This document shows, piece by piece, positions 22,946-31,462 of a stretch of DNA of 64,000 nt (within the stretch, counting starts at the first letter, position 1; every line of letters begins with the position of its first letter). The notes under the pieces are model-generated. The model saw nothing but the letters and a program-made list of their open reading frames with translations, made no database searches and was not told the DNA's origin. Position numbers and translations under genes: made by a program. This DNA is from Candidatus Melainabacteria bacterium (GTDB lineage Bacteria; Cyanobacteriota; Vampirovibrionia; Obscuribacterales; Obscuribacteraceae): contig JABDBL010000003.1 of NCBI GenBank assembly GCA_013288645.1, positions 62,001-126,000 of the forward strand. Reading direction: 5' to 3'.

Positions 22946-23983
22946 TTATGGATTAAATGAAAACAAAAAAGTAGTGACAAAATTAAAACCAGCATGTCCA
23001 ATTATGGTTGTTGTTGTATTGGTGTAGCGCTTAACCAACCCCATAAAAGTTGACCAGATTGCCACTTGCAAAATGAAGATTGGAGCATGAGCAAATTGTC
23101 CATGCAACATACCGTGTAATATTGCAGCAGGCAGGATACCAAAAGCTGGTTGCAGAGCACCTCTTATAAGGGTTTCTTCTCCAATGCCGGCACAAAGGGC
23201 GGTTGCTAAAGCGAGGATAACAGAAGGGACAAAGCCACCAGCTACAGCGAACGTGCCAGAATTATAGAATGACAATTTGGTAGCCAAGTCTTGTCCACCT
23301 AGTTTGTGTGTATAAACTGCCCAAAGAGCATCATAAGTGAAGCTGGCGATTATTAAAGCAATGCCAATACCTATTTGTACTTTACTGGGTTTGACTAAGG
23401 CTAATCTTGTTAAAGCGTCTTTATAAGACCGGCTTATATAAATGCCAATGCCGCAGAAAGATAAAATGATTAAACCAATGCCATTGTAAGATAGTAATTG
23501 TCCTAAAATTAAAGGTATTGGCAAAGGCATATAGGGCAATTTGAAACCCTCAGGATCAATACATATAAGCAAATAGGCAGCTGTATTTATGTAAATGAAT
23601 AGAGCTATCAAATGTGGAACGGAGCTAGGGACAAATATTTTATATTGAGAAAAATACTCGAGCGCTTTCAATTTCCTTCTTATTAGAGGAAGAAAAATTT
23701 GACCGGTAACTGTTAGGTTTAATAAGGTCAAGATCCAAGAAAGGCAGCGACGAATCGGTATAAATAAGCAAAGTATGCTGGTCAGCATGGCTGAGTTTAG
23801 AACCGAAGTGATCCATGGATTGAAAAACAGTTCAGCACTGGCGCTAAAGACCGAAAGCCCTTCTAGCAGAGCGACAAGTATGATCAGCCCGCGTAAAACC
23901 ATTTCTAGCCAGCGTCTTGTTTGGGCGACATGAGCGAGGATGCCTAATAAGGCAAGAATCATAATAAGGAGAAAATCTAACAA
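22946..23983 (-). CDS. CPBP-family intramembrane metalloprotease
   Basis: 345 residues with about eight hydrophobic segments. CPBP (Abi/Rce1-like) signatures are in the C-terminal third: GIGEETLIRG (the EExxxR motif), HGMLHGQF and GHAGFNF supply the glutamates and histidines of the active site. Start is probably TTG 23983 with AGG upstream; the ATG eight codons in is the alternative. Bacterial members process or protect against small membrane peptides, and some handle prenylated substrates. It precedes the exported TldD-like pair on the same strand with about 40 bases between, so a joint role in peptide handling is possible but unproven. Confidence 0.85.
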   Translation of the reverse strand: MLDFLLIMILALLGILAHVAQTRRWLEMVLRGLIILVALLEGLSVFSASAELFFNPWITSVLNSAMLTSILCLFIPIRRCLSWILTLLNLTVTGQIFLPLIRRKLKALEYFSQYKIFVPSSVPHLIALFIYINTAAYLLICIDPEGFKLPYMPLPIPLILGQLLSYNGIGLIILSFCGIGIYISRSYKDALTRLALVKPSKVQIGIGIALIIASFTYDALWAVYTHKLGGQDLATKLSFYNSGTFAVAGGFVPSVILALATALCAGIGEETLIRGALQPAFGILPAAILHGMLHGQFAHAPIFILQVAIWSTFMGLVKRYTNTTTTIIGHAGFNFVTTFLFSFNP

Positions 23984-24150
23984 AGTTGCTACCTAAAAGG
24001 GATAATTTTATGTTTCAGTAGTTTACCTTTTGCATCTTCGTGCTATTATATTGTCAAGATTGCGCCAAGCTCTGGTTGATATCATACTTTAACTTGAATA
24101 TGAGCAACTAGATGATTTGGCAATACTAAAGTTCGGAGGTAAATCCAAGC

Positions 24151-24375
24151 ATGGTTACTAAAAAGAAAATATTACTAGCAGCTGTCGTTTTAGGCACGCT
24201 CGCGCTAGGTGCGTCTTCAAGTTTTGCCAGTGGTCCCATTGTGCTTAGTCCTGCTGCGCCAGTAATGCCAAAGATGGCTGCAACTGTGGCAGTGCATTCA
24301 ACAATGCAAACTAAGGCCTTATCTACATATAGGCAAATTCGTGAATTTTGGTTATCGAGAGCAATTGTTCGCTAA
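24151..24375 (+). CDS. Small exported protein
   Basis: 74 residues, GGAGG 11 bases before ATG 24151. Signal peptide (KKKILLAAVVLGTLALGASSSFA) and a mature part of about 46 residues rich in Ala, Met and Val, ending with REFWLSRAIVR. Mature peptide too short for a family assignment. Followed by a strong intrinsic terminator, so it is a single-gene unit, often a sign of a highly expressed envelope peptide. The TldD-like exported pair is nearby, making it conceivable that such a peptide is a substrate; this is speculation. Confidence 0.65.
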   Translation: MVTKKKILLAAVVLGTLALGASSSFASGPIVLSPAAPVMPKMAATVAVHSTMQTKALSTYRQIREFWLSRAIVR

Positions 24376-24414
24376 CCATTAGTTAATTAATTATATCTTC
24401 GAACTATGCGTTTT

Positions 24415-24450
24415 AGACGAGTCAGTTTATTTTGGCTCGTCTTCTTTTTG
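24415..24450 (+). terminator. Rho-independent terminator
   Basis: AGACGAG ... CTCGTCT stem followed by TCTTTTTG, 40 bases after the small exported protein gene. Confidence 0.75.
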
Positions 24451-24496
24451 TAGTCTAGCAACTTTATTATTTGGCTGGATTAGGCACACATTAAAT

Positions 24497-24778
24497 TTAT
24501 TTGCCTATGCGAATCATAATTTCATCTTTGCCGACTAGATTTAATCTTTCGCGAGCCAATCTTTCCAGTCCGGCGTCTGAGCTGTAATTATTTAGCCCAT
24601 CGGCCAAATCTCTATTGGCCTCTAAGGCCTGCTTTTGAGTAATCTTTAGGGCTTGTGTTTGCTCGTATAAGAACATTTGCCTTTCGACGCTACCATAAAT
24701 GGATTTCAAAGCGTGGTAACTGGCGAAACAAATAATTGCCATAATAAACAGCTCTTTTACTAATCGTTGTTTTGTCAT
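24497..24778 (-). CDS. FtsB/DivIC-like septum formation protein
   Basis: 93 residues: one membrane helix (ELFIMAIICFASYHAL), a coiled coil (RQMFLYEQTQALKITQKQALEANRDL) and the family's C-terminal globular end (LERLARERLNLVGKDEIMIRI). This is the bitopic FtsB/DivIC architecture that links FtsQ/DivIB and FtsL in the divisome. Start ATG 24778 shares one base with the stop of the upstream gene (TAATG), so it is translated together with the J-like gene. Confidence 0.82.
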   Translation of the reverse strand: MTKQRLVKELFIMAIICFASYHALKSIYGSVERQMFLYEQTQALKITQKQALEANRDLADGLNNYSSDAGLERLARERLNLVGKDEIMIRIGK

Positions 24779-25560
24779 TATTTAACTTCTGTCTCTAACC
24801 AACCCCTAATTTGTAGTGATTCTGCCATGCGTATGCCTGTATTTCGCTCATCATACATAGCTACCATAAATTGAGGCATCGTGATTTTGCCTTGTCTAAA
24901 CAAATATTCAGCGAATTGTAGAGACTTCAATTCTGTTTCGGTGACGTAGCCAGCACTTAAAATAAGATCTTCTATTGGCACTTCTGGAGCGAGTTTTGTT
25001 TGATTAGTAAGGGCAAGCACTTCCGGAGATCCTATTATTTGTGCTCTTTCCATTAAGTGAACCAGCTGCGGTAATTGAATTGGTTCAGTATCAAGCACAG
25101 GTTGCAATACTTTTTCTCGTACTGTTTCCAGAAAATCGATTGTGCCATCAATGGGGATAGCTGCGTTTTGAAGCAACCAATTTCTCACAACAACTAAATC
25201 ATGACTCAGCCTGAGTCTTGGTTTGCGCAAAATATAACCTGCATCAAGCAGCATTCGATATTCATCCGCTTTTTCATAAGCATTATAATTGTGCAAAAAA
25301 TTATTTATTGTCTGAAAATAGCAACTAACCACTACTTCTTGTGAGGCGTCGCAGCGCATACCAAAATAATCGTAAAGATTAGTTGGTTGATTGGCAAGAG
25401 ACGCTAAAGGGGTTATCAAGTCGGGGAAAAGCTCACAGAGTTGCTTTGCGACGACAATAACACCGTGAACATCATCCTGTGCCCAACTCTGACGCAAAGA
25501 AGCGCACAGAATCTGACTTTCTAATTCAATACGGTTTGGGCTAAGGCCCCCCTCAACCAT
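24778..25560 (-). CDS. Hypothetical protein with J-like domain lacking HPD
   Basis: 260 residues. Residues about 60-125 look like a J domain: NLYDYFGM, then EVVVSCYFQTINNFLHNYN, EKADEYRMLLDAGYIL and RLSHD, matching the DYY-L / A-Y--L / AY-VL-D pattern. The HPD loop that activates Hsp70 is absent (LHNYNA at that place). A C-terminal part (EDLILSAGYVTETELKSLQ, then YLFRQGKITMPQFMVAMYDE) resembles the short helical module found before secretion and pilus ATPases. It lies between an FHA protein and the FtsB-like protein, overlapping the latter by one base, which suggests a signalling or division link. Function unknown. Confidence 0.6.
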   Translation of the reverse strand: MVEGGLSPNRIELESQILCASLRQSWAQDDVHGVIVVAKQLCELFPDLITPLASLANQPTNLYDYFGMRCDASQEVVVSCYFQTINNFLHNYNAYEKADEYRMLLDAGYILRKPRLRLSHDLVVVRNWLLQNAAIPIDGTIDFLETVREKVLQPVLDTEPIQLPQLVHLMERAQIIGSPEVLALTNQTKLAPEVPIEDLILSAGYVTETELKSLQFAEYLFRQGKITMPQFMVAMYDERNTGIRMAESLQIRGWLETEVK

Positions 25561-25585
25561 ACTTCATCCTACCCGAATGTTTATG

Positions 25586-26047
25586 TCAATTATTTTCAAT
25601 TTGGAATGTGAGCTCTGTATGCCCCACCCTAATTTTATCTCCAGCGGACAACCTTTGTCTTCTCACAACTGGATGTCCGTTTAATAAAGTACCATTAGTA
25701 GAACCTAAATCTTCAATCCAAAAATCACCATCTTCATAAGTAATCCAGGCATGATGCCGAGAGGCATAAGTGTCTTCTTGCACGACCAATTGGTTGGAAG
25801 GATCCCGACCAATTTTCATCTTCATACTTCTCAAGGGCAATTTTTGTCCGGTTTTTTCAATTACTACTACTGAATGGGGAACCCCCTCTTCCTGTAAGTC
25901 AGCTTCTGGTGTTCGAATTTGGTCTAGCTGCAAATTTTGTAAATCCAAATCGTTCAAAGTCGAACAGTATATGCAACGAGTCCCTGCCGGCGTGGGTCGT
26001 CCGCAACTAGGGCAGGAGCTTATAGGGGAATTTGCTATTTCTGTCAT
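25586..26047 (-). CDS. FHA-domain protein with N-terminal zinc ribbon
   Basis: 153 residues. An N-terminal zinc ribbon (CPSCGRP ... CIYCS, residues 12-28), a short linker, then an FHA domain from about residue 60: GRDPSNQ, SRHHA, and GSTNGTLLNG are the phosphothreonine-binding loops. FHA proteins read Thr phosphorylation made by Ser/Thr kinases. It starts a three-gene minus-strand operon with the J-like and FtsB-like genes, 25 bases apart, so it may couple kinase signalling to cell division. No kinase is in the window. Confidence 0.88.
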   Translation of the reverse strand: MTEIANSPISSCPSCGRPTPAGTRCIYCSTLNDLDLQNLQLDQIRTPEADLQEEGVPHSVVVIEKTGQKLPLRSMKMKIGRDPSNQLVVQEDTYASRHHAWITYEDGDFWIEDLGSTNGTLLNGHPVVRRQRLSAGDKIRVGHTELTFQIENN

Positions 26048-26332
26048 TGTTTTATTGTTTCAAAAGGACTCTTTGAGTTAAGTTACAGAAAAATATTATA
26101 CGAGATAGAATTGTTAAACCCAAAGGTGGTTAGTAATTAACTTCAATCTTGAAGGAAATTTTCAATAGTTATTAGGTTCTTCTGCACAAAGCCAAGCGCT
26201 TAATTAACAACAATACAGAAGAATGAAGAAAAAAGTGCTTGATCTAACGTGATAAAAAGGTTCAGATGCTAAGCTGAAAAAGAGCATCATGCTGCAAAGG
26301 CAGAGCTAAAGAACCTACTTGTAGAAAACCAT
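26048..26332. other. Intergenic stretch, nothing recognised
   Basis: About 285 AT-rich bases between the FHA operon start and the stop of the zinc-ribbon gene. Must hold the promoter of the FHA operon (minus strand); no convincing boxes or hairpins. Confidence 0.5.
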
Positions 26333-26665
26333 CTAAATAGTTGCTACTTGTTGTATTTCTTTGTTGACAGCCTCAATTTCCAAAGATATTTTCTTGGATC
26401 GGAAACAGGCGCTGCAATAGACAGGTCTATAACCCTTTGGCTGAAAGGGTACCCGAGTAGGGATTCCACATTCTGCACAATTGACTTCGGCGGTTTGTTT
26501 TGGATCTTCGCCGTTTCTTTGCACACGCATCAGAATGCGACAATTTGCACAGCGCTTTGGTTCGTTGATTAACCCCTTGGCACTGAAAAATTCTTGCTCG
26601 CCGGCTGAAAATACAAAAGTTTTCTGGCAATCACGACAAATAAGATCTTTGTTCTTGAATGGCAT
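26333..26665 (-). CDS. Zinc-ribbon protein with repeated CXXC pairs
   Basis: Start at ATG 26665 (MPFKNKDLICRDC) is preferred over the GTG two codons earlier. 110 residues with four CXXC-type pairs: CRDC (near residue 11), CANC (near 40), CAEC (near 69) and CSAC (near 92), enough for two zinc sites. The first half (KDLICRDCQKTFVFSAGEQEFF, then FFSAKGL and PKRCANCR) is the family pattern of small bacterial zinc-ribbon proteins of the probable-zinc-ribbon type; the CAEC/CSAC half is a second ribbon. Such proteins probably bind nucleic acid or protein. Single gene. Confidence 0.8.
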   Translation of the reverse strand: MPFKNKDLICRDCQKTFVFSAGEQEFFSAKGLINEPKRCANCRILMRVQRNGEDPKQTAEVNCAECGIPTRVPFQPKGYRPVYCSACFRSKKISLEIEAVNKEIQQVATI

Positions 26666-26671
26666 AAGCAC

Positions 26672-26970
26672 AATACTTCAGAAAACAATTCCCTCAGTCC
26701 TTGCTTTCTAGAAAGCCTCCTGTTGCAAAAGTATCCAATATTACTAAATACCGGGGATGCCTATATGATCGATACATGCTAGCATGCAAAAGTAATTATA
26801 AAAAGATTGTTCATAAGTATGTAGATTAAATAGTACTTTAGGCTGCGAAACCCTTATCCAGTCAAGTTTCTCTTTTCAATAATCGTGAAGGATGATTTGG
26901 TAGTTATCAAACTATCGATTATTGCAGCCCTTGATGTCTAGCTAGTTTTAACCGTGCAAATTATGTTTGT
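26672..26970. other. Intergenic stretch, nothing recognised
   Basis: About 300 AT-rich bases between tsaD's 3' end and the zinc-ribbon gene start. Contains a CTTTCTAGAAAG palindrome near 26701 that could bind a regulator; no gene. Confidence 0.45.
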
Positions 26971-27969
26971 TTATTTTTGCTCTGAACAACTGCGTGAATA
27001 AGCCATCAGATCAGAGTAGGCATTACCTACAGCAGTTTTAATATTTTTCTGTTTGAAATAGGCCGCAGCAGCTACCATGGCAGCATTGTCTGTACAAAGG
27101 TGGTTCTGAGGAGACAAAACAGGTACAGTCGAAAGAGCTTGCATTTGCTCTTTTAAATAAGAATTAGCGGCTACTCCGCCTGCTAAAACGATTTTGGGTG
27201 CTTTAGTGTATTTCTGAGCTTGCAAAGTCTTTTTGACCAATGCATTTATGACGGCGAACTGAAAAGAAGCCGCCAAGTCCTCTAGTGGCCAAGGTTTTTC
27301 TAATTTTTCTAAGCAACGTAATACTGCCGTTTTAACTCCGCTAAAGCTAAAATTGAAACCCTCAACTGTTGCTTGAGGAAATTGAAACTTAGCACTGTTG
27401 CCCGTTTTAGCTAATTTATCAATAATAGGTCCGCCCGGATAGCCCAAGCCTAAAAGCCGTGCCACTTTATCGAAAGCTTCACCAGCTGCATCATCTATTG
27501 TTTGTCCAATAATCTTTGCTTCAACAAAATCAGTAAAATGCATCAATTGACTGTGTCCACCACTGACTAAAAGGGCTAGAAATGGTGGCTCTAGATCTGT
27601 CTCTAAGTAATTGGCGCATACATGGGCTGTTAAATGGTCAATGCCAATCAGTGGAAGGTCCCAGGCAAAAGATAGAGATTTTGCTGCTGATAAACCTACT
27701 AATAAAGTACCAATGAGCCCAGGTCCAGTGGTACAGGCAATAGCGCTTAAATCAGTTGCTTTAACCTTTGCTTCATTTAAGGCTAAATCGATTATCTGAT
27801 TGATTGACTCCAAGTGTTCGCGGGCTGCAACTTCAGGTACGACGCCGCCAAATTTTTGATGTAAATCTATTTGTGAAAGCAAGCAATTAGAGAGTATTTT
27901 TCGACCGTCAACTACCACTGCTGCTGCTGTTTCGTCACAGCTGGTTTCGATGCCTAAATAAGTAGCCAT
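26971..27969 (-). CDS. tsaD: tRNA N6-threonylcarbamoyladenosine transferase subunit
   Basis: 332 residues, usual length. N-terminal YLGIETSCDETAAAVV is the ATP/threonylcarbamoyl site, the metal-binding HLTAH motif is at about 110, followed by ALLVSGGHSQ, then DDAAGEAFDKVARLLGLGYPGG, FSFSGVKTA and LAGGVAANSYL. TsaD transfers the threonylcarbamoyl group to A37 of ANN-decoding tRNAs with TsaB and TsaE, which are not in this window. ATG 27969. Confidence 0.97.
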   Translation of the reverse strand: MATYLGIETSCDETAAAVVVDGRKILSNCLLSQIDLHQKFGGVVPEVAAREHLESINQIIDLALNEAKVKATDLSAIACTTGPGLIGTLLVGLSAAKSLSFAWDLPLIGIDHLTAHVCANYLETDLEPPFLALLVSGGHSQLMHFTDFVEAKIIGQTIDDAAGEAFDKVARLLGLGYPGGPIIDKLAKTGNSAKFQFPQATVEGFNFSFSGVKTAVLRCLEKLEKPWPLEDLAASFQFAVINALVKKTLQAQKYTKAPKIVLAGGVAANSYLKEQMQALSTVPVLSPQNHLCTDNAAMVAAAAYFKQKNIKTAVGNAYSDLMAYSRSCSEQK

Positions 27970-28161
27970 AGTGCTTCCTAGTTTTCGCCATGATTAAAAT
28001 GTTGTTGACAAGCCTACCGACGGGGAGTACCATTTTTCCACAAGGATAATGGCCAAATGCCCCAAATTAATAAATTCTCTTACCAGTAATTATTAATTCG
28101 GCTCAAGAAATATATTAATTTCACATTCTAATTCAATAGAATTCGGCTTACTAATTTTTAA

Positions 28162-28938
28162 ATGCAAAATCAATACTTCAGTCTAAAGAGTTCTAGATAT
28201 CCTTTATTTTTAAGGGTTAGCTTGTCGGCTGTTTATGCTTTAAATTTTAGTCTTTTGACTATGAATCCTTGCTTAGCGGCTAGCTATGACATGAGTGATA
28301 GTTCTAGTTCCTCGACAAATTCTAGTGCTGCCGGCTCTAGTTCTTCTATTCCAGGTTCAGTGAATGTAAATCTATCAGGGGGTACAGGGGTGGGACTGAA
28401 TGGAGCTACCAATAAAGGAAACACCAATTTAACGTTTAGTGATTTCGGTGTTGTTCCGGATTCTGATCCACGCTCTAATGATGCCCGTAATCCTGCAGAT
28501 TTGCTGCCTATCAGTCATCAAAACACAGTAACAACTAGCAATGGCGAACAACTGCAAATCGATAGTTATAATTCCAGTCAAATTAAACCAAGCGAATGGG
28601 CTCCCGGAGTGAGTGGTACAAGTTTTAATCAATTTCCTATGGGTAATCCAGGACAGGCTAACTTCTATCCTGGTTCAAGAGGCAGTTTGCCTCCTGTAAG
28701 TTCAGCATTGCAAGCTACTTTGATGCCTAACGCCTTTGTGCCGATAACTTCTGGAAAATCTACCGATTATCAGCATTATAGTTTTGGTTTTGGTTCCAGT
28801 CCTTATAATCTTTATCAGGGCCCCTATGGTCAGCCTATCCCGCTTCCTGGCCCCATAGGTTCAATCGGGCTTGGAAACAGCAATTCTCTTCCGCCGACTT
28901 CTTTAGGCTCGGTAGACTTTAATATACGGAGCAAGTGA
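28162..28938 (+). CDS. Exported Ser/Gly/Pro-rich protein
   Basis: 258 residues, signal peptide in the first 40 residues (SLSAVYALNFSLLTMNPCLAAS). Then a Ser-rich stretch, a Gly/Asn-rich part (NVNLSGGTGVGLNGATNKG) and a Pro/Gly/Ser-rich C-terminal half ending in LPPTSLGSVDFNIRSK. The low-complexity composition suggests an extracellular or cell-surface protein. The stop overlaps the next gene's GTG start (GTGA), and that gene's product also carries a GLPPTSL motif, so the two are probably a functional pair. They lie directly upstream of ridA and the prepilin peptidase of the Tad system. Family unknown. Confidence 0.6.
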   Translation: MQNQYFSLKSSRYPLFLRVSLSAVYALNFSLLTMNPCLAASYDMSDSSSSSTNSSAAGSSSSIPGSVNVNLSGGTGVGLNGATNKGNTNLTFSDFGVVPDSDPRSNDARNPADLLPISHQNTVTTSNGEQLQIDSYNSSQIKPSEWAPGVSGTSFNQFPMGNPGQANFYPGSRGSLPPVSSALQATLMPNAFVPITSGKSTDYQHYSFGFGSSPYNLYQGPYGQPIPLPGPIGSIGLGNSNSLPPTSLGSVDFNIRSK

Positions 28939-29570
28939 AAGAAATGAATAAGAGAATAATATTTAGCTTAGTAATACCCTGCATAATGACTGGACTTAGT
29001 GTGCCGGCAAGAGCTCAATGGGACTTGGGTAATAGTTCTGCAGTTGATTCTATCAATTCCGGTGGTACCGGTGATCTTGGGTCGACTAGTGGTCTTGGGT
29101 CACCGCATTCAAGCAATGGTGGACTAAGTATCAACCAAGCTTATAACACAGGATCTAATGCCATGATGCCTAACCAGACGCCAACTCAATATGATCAACG
29201 CGGAGGACAGCAAAACGTTTGGGTACAAAACCAAAATTGGGCAGCTCAGGCAGTAGGGCAGCAGCTTATGCCTGCATCCACACGAAGGCTGAGCCTTATG
29301 CAATATGGTGCACTACCAGGAGGCTTGAGGGGTGTTGTAAACGGCTTACCGCCGACAAGTTTAGATAGCTTTGTAAGAAATGCTGGTGGACATGCTGAGG
29401 CTATTTATGGTGATGAAGGAACTGATTCATGGCCTCGTTTAAGTGGTTTTGGTCGGGGAAATACGATCAATGCTGGCATTGTCGGACAAAGAAGTAAAAC
29501 CCTAACGACTGGACATAGTGGCGAGAAATTGCCGACAGCGTCTGGGAATGGTAACGAAAAGACTCGTTGA
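28935..29570 (+). CDS. Exported low-complexity protein, partner of preceding gene
   Basis: 211 residues starting GTG 28935 (or ATG 28944, MNKRIIFSLVI). Signal peptide ends near PARAQ-WD. The mature part is Gly/Ser/Asn-rich (SGGTGDLGSTSGLGSPHSSN), then Gln-rich (QQNVWVQNQNWAAQAVGQQL) and has NGLPPTSLDSF, shared with the C-terminus of the upstream protein. Translationally coupled to it by a four-base overlap. Followed by the first intergenic repeat array. No enzymatic motif. Confidence 0.6.
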   Translation: MKEMNKRIIFSLVIPCIMTGLSVPARAQWDLGNSSAVDSINSGGTGDLGSTSGLGSPHSSNGGLSINQAYNTGSNAMMPNQTPTQYDQRGGQQNVWVQNQNWAAQAVGQQLMPASTRRLSLMQYGALPGGLRGVVNGLPPTSLDSFVRNAGGHAEAIYGDEGTDSWPRLSGFGRGNTINAGIVGQRSKTLTTGHSGEKLPTASGNGNEKTR

Positions 29571-29600
29571 TACCATATTTGGTGCAGCTAGCATAGTCTT

Positions 29601-30026
29601 ATTAGTGTAGTGAAGGGCGACGGTGAGGCGTCCGAAGCGGAACGACCAAGGATACGCGCGTTGAGGCGAGGAACGAAGCCGAGGCAGCGCATAAATCAGG
29701 ACTGATACAAATTAGTGTAGTGAAGGGCGACGGTGAGGCGTCCGAAGCGGAACGACCAAGGATACGCGCGTTGAGGCGAGGAACGAAGCCGAGGCAGCGC
29801 ATAAATCAGGACTGATACAAATTAGTGTAGTGAAGGGCGACGGTGAGGCGTCCGAAGCGGAACGACCAAGGATACGCGCGTTGAGGCGAGGAACGAAGCC
29901 GAGGCAGCGCATAAATCAGGACTGATACAAATTAGTGTAGTGAAGGGCGACGGTGAGGCGTCCGAAGCGGAACGACCAAGGATACGCGCGTTGAGGCGAG
30001 GAACGAAGCCGAGGCAGCGCTTAAAT
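29601..30026 (+). repeat. Intergenic repeat array 1 (four copies, 110-bp period)
   Basis: Copies start at 29601, 29711, 29821 and 29931. Each has a GC-rich, purine-biased core of about 85 bp (AGTGTAGTGAAGGGCGACGG ... GAGGCAGCGC) and a 25-bp AT-rich spacer specific to this array. The same core recurs at 35.0-35.4 kb, 36.67 kb and, in half, at 41.2-41.5 kb. In every case the core points the same way as the gene upstream of it. The reverse-strand ORFs in the track are artefacts. Confidence 0.92.
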
Positions 30027-30083
30027 ATTGATCCTAAATAAGCCTCTTTGCTAGTTAAGTGTTGGTCTTGAGCTTTACTGAGT

Positions 30084-30089
30084 TATAAT
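30084..30089 (+). promoter_or_regulatory. Possible -10 box of ridA
   Basis: TATAAT with TTGGTC 16 bases upstream (30062-30067), 28 bases before the ridA start codon. Lies just after repeat array 1. Confidence 0.4.
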
Positions 30090-30116
30090 TGGCACATTTG
30101 GTTTTGGGAGATTTCT

Positions 30117-30494
30117 ATGATTCAAACAATTACGACGGATAAGGCACCAAAGGTGGTTGGTCCTTATTCTCAAGCAATATTAGCCAATGGACTGGTTTTT
30201 TTATCTGGGCAAGTAGCAATAGATCCCAAAACCAATCAATTTACTGGTGGTTCGATAGAAGAGCAAACGAAACTGGCTTTAGATAATCTTTCAGCTGTTC
30301 TGCAGTCAGTTGGCAGTAATTTAAATAAAGCTCTTAAGACGACAGTATTTTTAAAGGATTTGGCAGATTTTGAAGTTATGAATAAAGTCTATGGTGAATA
30401 TTTCCCTGACTATAAACCGGCGCGGTCTACAATACAGATAGCCCGATTACCAAAGGATGCATTAATAGAAATTGAGATGATAGCTTTGTCTTAA
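30117..30494 (+). CDS. ridA: RidA family enamine/imine deaminase
   Basis: 125 residues, GGGAG before ATG. Family landmarks: APKVVGPYSQAI at the N-terminus, VFLSGQVAIDP, LDNLSAVLQSVGSNL, and YKPARSTIQIARLP with the conserved arginine that binds the carboxylate of the substrate. RidA trimers hydrolyse reactive 2-aminoacrylate formed by PLP enzymes. Cytosolic. It shares the strand with the prepilin peptidase gene 40 bases downstream. Confidence 0.93.
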   Translation: MIQTITTDKAPKVVGPYSQAILANGLVFLSGQVAIDPKTNQFTGGSIEEQTKLALDNLSAVLQSVGSNLNKALKTTVFLKDLADFEVMNKVYGEYFPDYKPARSTIQIARLPKDALIEIEMIALS

Positions 30495-30533
30495 TCTTAA
30501 GGGTATATTGCAGATAAATAATTGGGGTCGTCT

Positions 30534-31106
30534 ATGGATATAGATCTTTTTAAGAATATTCTTCTGCTGCTGATAATTTTGATCGCTAATGTTATCGATT
30601 GGCGCACAACTAAAATACCTAATCTTTTGACGTTTCCAGCTGCTGCTTGTGGAATTGTATTAAATTACGTTATCGCTGATGGGCATGGTGCATTGATGGC
30701 TTGTGCGGGCTGGTTTTTGGCTGCTTTGATAGTGGTATTTTTAGGCAATTTGCCATTGGGTCCCGGCGGTGTTTCCAGTGGCATTGGAATGGGAGATGCA
30801 AAATTATTAGCAGCCGTAGGAGCATTTTTAGGTCCAAAAGCTGTACTGATAGTCATTCTTTATTTTTGCTTTTTCTTTGGTTTGATGTCTTGCATTGCTT
30901 TAGCAATGAAATTACCGTGGAAACAACTGGGAGTTTTAGTTTCAACAGCAATATTCGAGGGGGATACAAGTGGAGTAAGTATAGACACTACTAAGCTGGC
31001 GAAGCAGCTAAAGGCTCCAATGCCAATTAGTTTGGCTATTTTTGCCGGTACTCTAATAACTATATGCTTTGAGAAACAGACATTGGCGTTTTTCGGGTTT
31101 CAATAA
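30534..31106 (+). CDS. Prepilin peptidase of the Tad system (TadV/CpaA type)
   Basis: ATG 30534 is preferred over TTG 30522; about 190 residues, membrane protein with six hydrophobic segments. The two catalytic aspartates of the A24 family are in VIDWRTTKIPN (first) and GMGDAKLLAAVGA (GxGD). It lacks the N-methylase half of PilD, as TadV does. It would process the Flp prepilin at 38206-38403. A soluble insert (TSGVSIDTTKLAKQLK) sits before the last helix. Its 3' end overlaps the convergent DUF192 gene by 7 bases. Confidence 0.88.
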   Translation: MDIDLFKNILLLLIILIANVIDWRTTKIPNLLTFPAAACGIVLNYVIADGHGALMACAGWFLAALIVVFLGNLPLGPGGVSSGIGMGDAKLLAAVGAFLGPKAVLIVILYFCFFFGLMSCIALAMKLPWKQLGVLVSTAIFEGDTSGVSIDTTKLAKQLKAPMPISLAIFAGTLITICFEKQTLAFFGFQ

Positions 31107-31462
31107 TCGGTAAATTGCAATTGATCTCCAGGCATAGTGCCACTATTGGCTATGGTACCGGCGGGAAGTTCTAAGCAAGTACGGGCTTGCCAGTAAATTG
31201 ATGATAAGTGCCAAGGTTTTAGATTTGCTAAAGTGGCAATTACTAAGTTTTCTTTGTTGAGAAAAATTGCATCAATAGTATAAGTCATACCTATGGCGTG
31301 AATAGAATTGCAAGGCGTAATCAATAAACCTTGTCCGATGGGCAAAGAGTCAGTGAAGAGAAGTCCACGCAAACGCTTGAAAAAATTATCGGCCAGCAGA
31401 ACATGTTCAGCTAATAGCTGACGGCGGCTTATATTCATGGCTTGAATTTTTTGCACAGCCAC
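31100..31462 (-). CDS. DUF192 family protein
   Basis: 120 residues from GTG 31462, which follows the tadC stop directly; ATG eight codons in is the alternative. DUF192 landmarks: RLRGLLF, IHAIGMTYTIDAIFLN, LKPWHLSSIYWQARTCLELPAGT. The family is small, usually single-domain, of unknown role. Being the last gene of the minus-strand Tad cluster, abutting tadC, it may be co-expressed with the pilus machinery. Confidence 0.82.
   Translation of the reverse strand: MAVQKIQAMNISRRQLLAEHVLLADNFFKRLRGLLFTDSLPIGQGLLITPCNSIHAIGMTYTIDAIFLNKENLVIATLANLKPWHLSSIYWQARTCLELPAGTIANSGTMPGDQLQFTDY

Noticed and set aside
24151-24375. Small exported protein as a ribosomally made modified peptide precursor for TldD
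   Set aside because: No modification enzymes nearby and no leader/core pattern; only proximity supports it.
29601-30026. Possible CRISPR array
   Set aside because: Repeats are about 85-110 bp in direct contact, spacers are identical within each array, and no cas gene is near.
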